A stretch of DNA of 64,000 bases from Smallanthus sonchifolius (lineage: Eukaryota > Streptophyta > Magnoliopsida > Asterales > Asteraceae). The stretch's first letter is position 1; each line of letters starts with the position of its first letter. The DNA is taken from assembly GCA_023525975.1 (NCBI GenBank), contig CM042039.1:16274501-16338500 (forward strand). The letters run 5' to 3'. The notes under the pieces were generated by a model. The model had not been told where the DNA came from and ran no database searches. It saw only the letters and a program-made list of their open reading frames with translations. The position numbers were made by a program, and so were the translations under genes. Shown piece by piece: positions 56,763 to 64,000 of this stretch.

Positions 56763-58568
56763 TATACCCGGTGCTGCAACAAATAAGACTGGAGAGGGTT
56801 TGAATGTTCCTAGAATGCCAGCTTCCGAACATTCTACACTTGGCTGCTAAGATGAAGGAACTCGGTAGAAGGGGTCCGAGACCGGGGACTCGGAACTACC
56901 GTCCGACGCTCAACATTTGAGTTTATCTAAATTGAATAAGTATATATAACATGAAAATATATATATAGATATATAAGATTATGTAAATGTATAAGCGCAT
57001 AAGGAGTAGAGAATATCAATGGTTTTAGTTGAGATCCGACGGGCTAGCTGCAAGAAGCTATAGTGGTATCTCAGTTGCACGAAGCTGCTTCCTTGGCATT
57101 CGGGTGCTGTAGAAGCTCAAGAGATCCTTACAGCAGATTAGAGATTGAGAGGGAGAGTTAGATGCTTTGGTCTAAGGCTGGTAAATGAGGTGGTTATGAA
57201 GAGGGGGATGGCCCCCTTTTATAGGGCTGGAGTCATGGAACCTGATGGGCTTTTCCTGATGGGCTTTAGGCCTGAAGTAGATCTTGAGTGATGTGGGCTG
57301 CAAGGAGCCCAGTAGATCCTCCCAACTGATTATTAGGTAGGCCTTATTGTTTTAGCCCAGTAGCTAATATTTGAGGACCCGCTTCTTGCGGTTACCCGTG
57401 CTTCATGTACATACCCACGCCATCATCCCCCAGTCAGGAGTGCTTATTGTGCAGTAATGAGGGCTTGTGACTTACCTTTCCCTTTCTTTACTCGGTAACT
57501 ACATTATACTAGACTGCAAATCTTCGTCATCCTTCTTTCGCCGTATGCTGTTTTGGTGAGTTGTCAAATTGTTGGCAATGTCTTTATTGTGGGCAAACAT
57601 CTTGAAGATAAGGTTACTTTGCCGAAATGTGATTGTACTCGTAATGTTTGACGCATCATTGTAGTAGCCGGGTGCTATCGAAGGACCATAGCTAGATGGA
57701 ATGGTGGAGATTCTTGTTCACCTAATAATAGGCGATTTGTTTTACTGGCTACGTGGATAGGGTCAAACAAGGCATGCAGTGTGCTTCTTCCTGTAGAAGG
57801 GGAAGCTTTCTGCAACAGGAGATAATTAGCTTCTTGCCTGGAGTGATTAGCTTCTTATAGAAGATATGATCCAACCGTCGAGGTTCCCATCATCCCCCTG
57901 ATTCAAATGTTTATGACTTGAAATTATCACATTTATCAAAATAGAATTACTTTGTTTTTATGTAAGAACACGTGGCGTGTTAGGATGTTGATATAACGTT
58001 CGTTTACTTTTGTTCGGACATTCCTAAGTATTTTACGGGTACTGTGTCAAACGAGCATTCCGTAACCGTTCTAAGTGTTAATCTCTAGTTGAGTAGGAGC
58101 TTGCGTATGTCGTTCATCAAATGGAGCGGTCTTGCTAACCCAAAAAATCTTTGGGTTTCGCGTTGTGGTGATAAACTTCCTTTTTATTATATGGGCAGTA
58201 GAACTAAACAGGTCGAAGCTCACGCGATAACATAGAGTTTTTGGTGCACAAAGGTTAGCAGGTGTGCTTACTTCGTACGAACGTGAGTATATGCGCTTAT
58301 TCGGTGCGAATGTGAGCTTATTTCGATGCTTATTTAAGAGGTCTTAGATCACCACTTTTTGTCATATTGCGAAAGTATGTCTTTATCTTCTTGCTTCCTT
58401 TATAGCATTTCTTTGCGAATTTTAGTTGCTGACTTTGTGGACAAGCATGTTGTCTACTTTTTGGTGCTTGTAAGAAGCTTTTGAAAAATTGAAGTTGCTT
58501 CATGCAAGAAAGTGGATTTTTGTCCTTGCAAAGTATCGTTCGTTATGCTTTCCGAAGTTTATGACATC
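56763..58568 (-). other. Non-coding, LTR-like region with minus-strand TATA box
   Basis: No ORF. The minus strand has CCCTATAAAAGGGGGCC at about 57225-57208, a strong TATA box, followed by C/T-rich sequence (TCTAACTCTCCCTCTCAATC) typical of a retroelement transcription start. Probably part of a long LTR of a gypsy-type element on the minus strand, but no second copy or primer site identifies it. Confidence 0.4.
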
Positions 58569-59090
58569 TGTAGGTCCCTCGGGTTTGGCGGATCGTCACA
58601 TGCAAGTGGGTCTACTAGTCGGACCGGGTGCAGAATACCCGTGACTAGGTGGAGAGTCTTACAACACAAAGTAAACCGACAAGAGAATCACTTTAAACTT
58701 TTGTCTATTATAAACACTTGAAGGTTACAGAGAAATACTGAGTATACAAGGTCTGAATGTATGCATGCGTACTTGTCTACTGTCAACCTATCCTATTTAT
58801 ACAAGACATGGTCTCTGCGCACTTAGCAAGTGCGCAGGGCAAATTGCTCATGCGTACTTAGCAAGTACGCAAGGTATTCTTGCATACTTGCTAAGTACGC
58901 AGGAACTAATTCCTGTGCACATACAAGTGCGTAAAACACTTAGAGATTTCAGCAACAGTCAATATGTAAAAGTAAATACAACTCGATAACTATTACATAC
59001 AGACACTTACAAACAAAGACAAATACATACATGAAAGTACAAAAACTAAGACTCTATCCAGAGTGTTTGTCACAGGAAAGTGCTTCAACA
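58569..59090 (-). mobile_element. Solo LTR, P family (522 bp)
   Basis: Minus strand TGTTGAAGCACTTTCCTGTG...GAGGGACCTACA, like both A LTRs. Flanks ACATC (58564-58568) and TCATC (59091-59095) match at four of five bases, an imperfect TSD. Palindromes at 58817-58935 and an extra half-site near 58765; TATAAATAG at 58801-58793, 15 nt from the nearest palindrome. No internal region, so formed by LTR-LTR recombination. Confidence 0.9.
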
Positions 59091-59856
59091 TCATCATTCT
59101 TAGCAAGGCTTTTATTCTCTTGATCATGGTCATTGCTAGGTTGTATCATGAGATGGAGGCACATTCATCATTGTCGTTGCAAGTATGCATGTGATTGCTT
59201 TTGGATGATTTGTCACTTGTCATGTTACTTGGAGACCTTGTGTTGTTTCGCTTGCTTGTTTTTGAACCTATGTAGGCAATGTGCGTGTTTTCGTCATGTT
59301 TTTATACCTTTCAGACTTGTGCCAGCTTCTTACTATATGCAGAGATATCTCTTTCCTTTTATTATAGTGAGACCTGTACCTCTTTAGTTGTAGCAGGTCA
59401 TAGTCTTTTTCAGTTGTGCCACATTAACTCATTGTTTGAGAGACGCAATTTGTGGTTCTGCTTATTAAGTGACTGCTTCTTGTATGTAGCTATGCTCCAT
59501 GCATATACCGACGTCATCACATCACGTTTTTTATACCTTTTGGACTTGCGCCTTAAAGGCAGTTTGTATGTCCTTTTGAATATTATGGACGTCTATCCTT
59601 TATTGGATTTTTATCCTATTTGTGTATCGGCAAAGCTCGTGTGCTTTGAAGTGTCAAGTCTTAGTTTAGACTTTTGTTTTTTTGTTTCCATAATCCATGT
59701 TTTATCAAGGCATGGTGCTGCAGACACCATACCAGATAAATGCAAGGTTATTAATGCACGGTATTATCCTATCTTTGCAAAAAGCCCATTATTTGTTATA
59801 ATGTTGAGCGTAATCATAAGTATTTACGAGTTAATACTTATGGAGCATTATTGATG
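59091..59856. other. Non-coding region, no gene seen
   Basis: Continues the sequence interrupted by the solo LTR. A 191-codon open frame at 59279-59854 is Cys/Phe/Leu-rich without a domain I recognise and is treated as chance. Confidence 0.5.
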
Positions 59857-60046
59857 GGAGCTCACCCTGATACATGGGTAAGTAAGACTTAAAACCCACA
59901 GAGTTGTATTGTTTTAGGCACTCAACCTTTATACGGGTAGGTCAAGGCCGAATCCCGTTGAGATTTTTTGGCCTAGGAGCTCATCCCTTTACATGGAGAG
60001 GTTTTACCCAGACCCTATAGAGCTTTGTTCGTTAAGGAGCTCACCC
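59857..60046. repeat. 60-bp imperfect tandem repeat, about 3.2 copies
   Basis: Units start at 59857, 59917, 59976 and 60036 with GGAGCTCACCC or GGCACTCAACC, each with a central GGGTA/GGAGA and a later CCCACAGAG / CCCGTTGAG / CCCTATAGAG. Lengths 60, 59 and 60 bp. Confidence 0.82.
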
Positions 60047-63000
60047 ATGATAGGATAATTAACACACAATGGATTTTGAATGAAGAACGCATTCTTATTC
60101 ATTGCTTGCGTCTGTACAAAGGGAATGATAACAAGTGTTCCCCTTGTTTTACATCATATTTGTAGGAAGTGACAAAGGTGTTTGGCATTCCAGTGTCTTA
60201 GAAGTCGTTTTCCTTCCTCTCATATCTCTTAGCTCGCACGAGCTTCCTTTATGTGTTTCGTTAATGTAGTATTGCCTCATTTTTAGGCCTAACTTGCTAG
60301 CATTCACTTGCTTCATTGCTTCTAAGGGGGAAAGGACCTGGCAATGTCCGTACCATATTTGTGAAATGTTAAGCGTATCAACCTTATGTCTACCGAACAA
60401 GGTCCTTGATAAACCACACATATCCCCCAATGCACCATTATATCAAATGTTTATTTTGATTAGGCCTGACGCATTTGAGGTGATGGGATAAGTAGGATTT
60501 TTATTTTAAAGGACCCCGTCTTCTAGGACGTGCTTCTTATCTTCTATTTGTGGATATGTTGCTTATTTCTTATCTTATGGTGATTTTCTTTCCTTTCAGG
60601 AAATTGTGACATTTTGTACATTGAGTTTTGTAATTGAATGCTCCTTTGAGACTCATATTAAGTAAAATGTGAGCTAAGGTTGATGCTGAAAGTGTCAGCT
60701 TGCATGCTTCTTGCCCTATTGGACTTGTTTAGCTTCATGCGAATGACTCCTTGTGTTAACTCTTTGCTCTTGAATTTGTATTTTCCATCATTTGTTCTTT
60801 TAATGGAGTTGGATGATCTTCCACTTGACTTTGGTACTAGCATTTGAGTTGGCAAATGTGTGTATCTTAGATACCTTCACTTATTTGACTACTCAGAGCC
60901 TTGCAAGAAGCGCTTCTGCTTCGTGCATGAAACACATTCCTTGGTGGTTGATTAGGATAAACCCGAACTTGAAGCACTCAGTGAATGATTCTTGAGTTGT
61001 ATGCAAGGTACATGCGTCTGTTGAGATCCTTCATTTTGCTTGTTCAGTCTATCTCATGTGTCTTATTATTGTGAAACCCCGTAATGAAAGCTTTTATGAC
61101 GTTGCCTTGACCTCTTGACTTGTAGCTACCATGATGAGTAGTACTTTGCTCGCTTGCTTGGGTTCTGCCAATGAAGAGTTTTTGGGTTGATCATTTTGTT
61201 TCATACATTTTCTATTGATGGTGAAGGGTGACATGCTTCTTTACTTGAAGGAGGACATTCGCCCTTGGCCGTTCATAATGTATTTTACGATTGCTATCTT
61301 GCTTCTTTCTGTGTAGGTGCTCTTCTGAATAGTAGCAATTATGTTCTTCCAGCATTTTGATAGCCTATCTCATTTGCGTCAGCAAGAGTACCACAACTGT
61401 TTGATGGTTGCTACTTCCCCAATACTAAGGAGCTTCATTAGTGCGTGTGTTGGAGCTCTAAAGGTGCTCGTCCTTGATTGAATGATGAAGACAACCTAGT
61501 GGGACAAGGACTTTATGACCAAAAGTTAGCTACTTAGCTCAAGGAAGACTTCTGGGCTTAAGTGGGCATGAATTTCTATTTGTTTTGAGAAGGCGTACTT
61601 GTTATCACGAGAGCTTAACGGATGAATCATCCTTTATTTTGTGAGCATGATCTTGTTCCTGCAAGAAGCAATGTTAATGCATAATTTATGAGCCTTCTCT
61701 TTCAGTTGTAAACGTTTGGCTAGTGCGATAGGTGTTGAAATTAGCTTGGTCTTTTGGTCAGAGAGCAATATGAATATTGTTCTTCAATGACTTTTCTTGG
61801 TGCTTCTTACATGCTTATTTTCTAAGAAGGTGCACCATCTTCATATCTTTTCTTCTTTCTTACCAATATTCTTTTTATATTTTTCACAATATGCTCTAGT
61901 CTTCCCGACCATACTGCTCCTTTAATATTTCCCATTTGTAACGGGGCGAGGAGGTTGGAAGCTTGTAATTTGCTTCTTTAGTGACCGAGATTCTTTGCAG
62001 TGACTTAGTCTGAGTTATGAAAGCTACGCGCTTCTCTTCGTCATGTTGACTACTCGAAGGCGGCGGTATGTTTGGACCTTCTTGACTCCTATGGTTCATG
62101 CGGTCTTCGACGAAATGCTAGAAGCGATGCTTCTTTTGGGGTGAATGGTTATTTTCCTTTTTCGTAATTCCAAGTTATTGTAGACTTTTTACCCTTTAGA
62201 TATGCTTTGATTCGCTCAGGTGTTTTTTCGTAGGCTGGATGAGCTTAGCGTATTGCTTTTCTATCGGAGAGTAATTTGTTTCGACATCCTTCAATGCCCT
62301 GCTTATGAAGTAGACCTGCATTTGAACCCAGTTCCTTTCGATGAGCAGCACTGTGCTGACAGCTTCATTACCTGAAGTCTTTCTTTTCTAGGCATCCCCT
62401 TCAATGTCTTGAAGAAGGGCAAATACCTCTCAGCATATAAGAAATGTTTTAATGTTGCAATTTTGTACCTCCTTCTTCATTTTGGGATATTTCAATATTT
62501 ATAACTGTCTGGATTTTAACATTTGCCTTGTAGTTGTCAGAGGAGTTTATGCTTCCTTTGTGAAGTTTGTTGAATCAAAGCCGTGTCGGTCGTATTTATT
62601 CAGAGCATGTCCTTCGCTTGGTATCATCTGCTTTCGATAATCTTCTTATGTCATTGTTGGAATCTTGGTTTTGGTTAGTAATTTAAAGTTGGATATCTTG
62701 TGGGAGAAGCACGATAAGGCGTTGGATTGCTTCTTGAATCGTTGGTGTTTGACCAACGATGTCATGAGGTTTCTTCCTGATATCGAAATTAGTTTATATC
62801 CCTGGCGTATGGGATTTATCCAATGAGACTTGATCAGGGATAGGCTTTTGGAATCCATGAGATGTGATTAGCTTTAGTTTCGGCTTGGATGACTTATTTA
62901 AGCCTTTGACCAATTTCTTCCTTTGTTCACATTTAGAAGCTTCAGAAAGTGTTTATCTTTCTATTAGTTAGTAAGTTATTGTTGTCATCACCCGGAGGTT

Positions 63001-64000
63001 GAGCTTATTATGCAAATATGCTTGTTTCGTTTTGAGAAGGCGGACTTTTGGCTAACGAAGGTGACTTTCATATGTGCCAAGGCGGGCTTGACCAAGGTAT
63101 TTGTCTTCTTGTATGATCGTCCTTGGTTTTTAGGAACCAAACGTCTATTCCTCTTGGTCATTTTGTATGCACTTCTGGCTTCTAGCGGAGACTTGAGCAG
63201 CATCGTGCGAGGTTAAAGTGCTTGAAATATACCATAATTGGTGTTTGTTTGCCTCGTGCACTAATCTGCTTCGTGCATTTGGTGAGGTATGCCTCATGCG
63301 CTAGGCAAGGTAAGCGTTAAGTTGTGTAGGTATTTTGGTAAGGTGCTTTGGCTCTTTGGCGAGCTGCTTCAGTGCATCAACAGAGTGCTTTTGTGTAAGT
63401 TGGTACTGTCCTTGGTTAAGCAAGCTTCGAATGAGGTAGCTGCTCTCATGCTTCGAATGAACTGGTTGCCTCTGATGCTTTGGTGCTTCAGCAGGTAGCC
63501 TTTCTTCTTCAAGCTACCTTATTGCTTCGGCAAACTGCTTATGCGTTTGTGTAGGTTGCTTATATGCTTCCTTATTTTGTTTTGGTTAGCCTAGATTTTG
63601 TTATACCGAAGCCTTCATCGAGGGCCCTATGTGAGCCTTGCCATTATAGATAAGACCACAACACGTTTTCTACAGGCGAAGGTGTTCAGAATAAGCAGCT
63701 TTGTGTCAAGTGCTTTGATATTTTGATGAGCTGCTTCTACTTTTCAAAAAGGAGCTTCGGCCTTTGGCCTTGCCGTGCTTCTGTATTCTTGCTTGTGACA
63801 TTTCTTTATTTTATGGGAACATGGACTAACCCGGTGAGGGTTTTGTTTAATAGTTTTCATTATAACTCCTGACATATCACGTGTTTGAGCCTTATTTTTG
63901 TCTCTTTTGATGATAAATGTTTGGAGACAAGTGTTAGCTTGTATATAGTACACATGCATGAGGTGCCTTCATGCCTTCTTTTAGGCAAACCCTTTTCTTG
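60047..64000. other. Non-coding, GCTTC-rich degenerate repeat region
   Basis: No convincing gene in any frame. Words such as TGCTTC, GCTTCTT and GCTTCGTGCA recur throughout, most densely at 63230-63600 (GCTGCTTCAGTGC, TTGCTTCGGCAAACTGCTT). The style resembles the long low-complexity untranslated regions of plant gypsy Tat/Athila elements, but no pol domain, primer site or LTR end confirms it. Confidence 0.4.

Noticed and set aside
59279..59854. 191-codon open frame on the + strand
   Set aside because: Composition (Cys, Phe, Leu and Tyr rich) follows the T-rich sequence; no domain, no upstream promoter context, and it overlaps repeat-like DNA.

Overview
The window is plant nuclear DNA made almost entirely of dead retrotransposons; I found no convincing host gene. 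The evidence is the Ty1/copia and Ty3/gypsy gag-pol domain orders, primer-binding sites matching initiator Met-tRNA (TGGTATCAGAGC type), and target-site duplications (TSDs). A eudicot is likely. Asteraceae is my guess, from the large SIRE/Maximus-like copia elements with an extra ORF after pol and a TGTCACACCCC-type repeat at 5602; this is inference.

Layout. 1-5549: Ty3/gypsy element, + strand, its 5' LTR cut by the window edge, integrase core lost. 5550-7769: AT-rich spacer with a candidate repeat, a degenerate telomere-like tract and a tRNA-like SINE candidate. 7770-43655: element C, minus-strand copia, 3' end missing. C carries a four-level nest: C is split by G (353-bp solo LTR, TSD CAAGG, 15861-39053), G by copia element B (+, TSD ACAAG, 15940-38774), and B by copia element A (+, TSD GATGG, 17841-31090). 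43656-45218: a 57-bp duplication and a 52-bp minisatellite. 45219-51287: element D (+, B-like, truncated), fused tail-to-tail with element E (minus, 51288-54009). 54014-56762: element F (minus), a non-autonomous element without coding capacity. 56763-64000: non-coding retroelement-like DNA with a solo LTR (58569-59090) and a 60-bp tandem repeat.

Two related copia families are present. The P family (A, C, the solo LTR, and F by its repeats) has LTRs and leaders studded with GCGTACTTNNNAAGTACGC palindromes. The Q family (B, D, E) has GCGAACTTNNNAAGTTCGC instead. The fourth base of one arm and its partner change together (T-A, A-T, C-G), and each LTR array ends 15-19 nt before a TATA box.

The most notable system is in the P elements A and C. 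Downstream of pol they carry a third ORF of about 1,060 codons. It is preceded by its own palindrome array plus TATA box, a leader with more palindromes, a shared splice-donor-like site and, in A, a strong splice-acceptor-like site 3 nt before the ATG. This looks like an internal promoter and spliced leader built like the LTR promoter. All coding regions carry stops and frameshifts, so the copies here are fossils.
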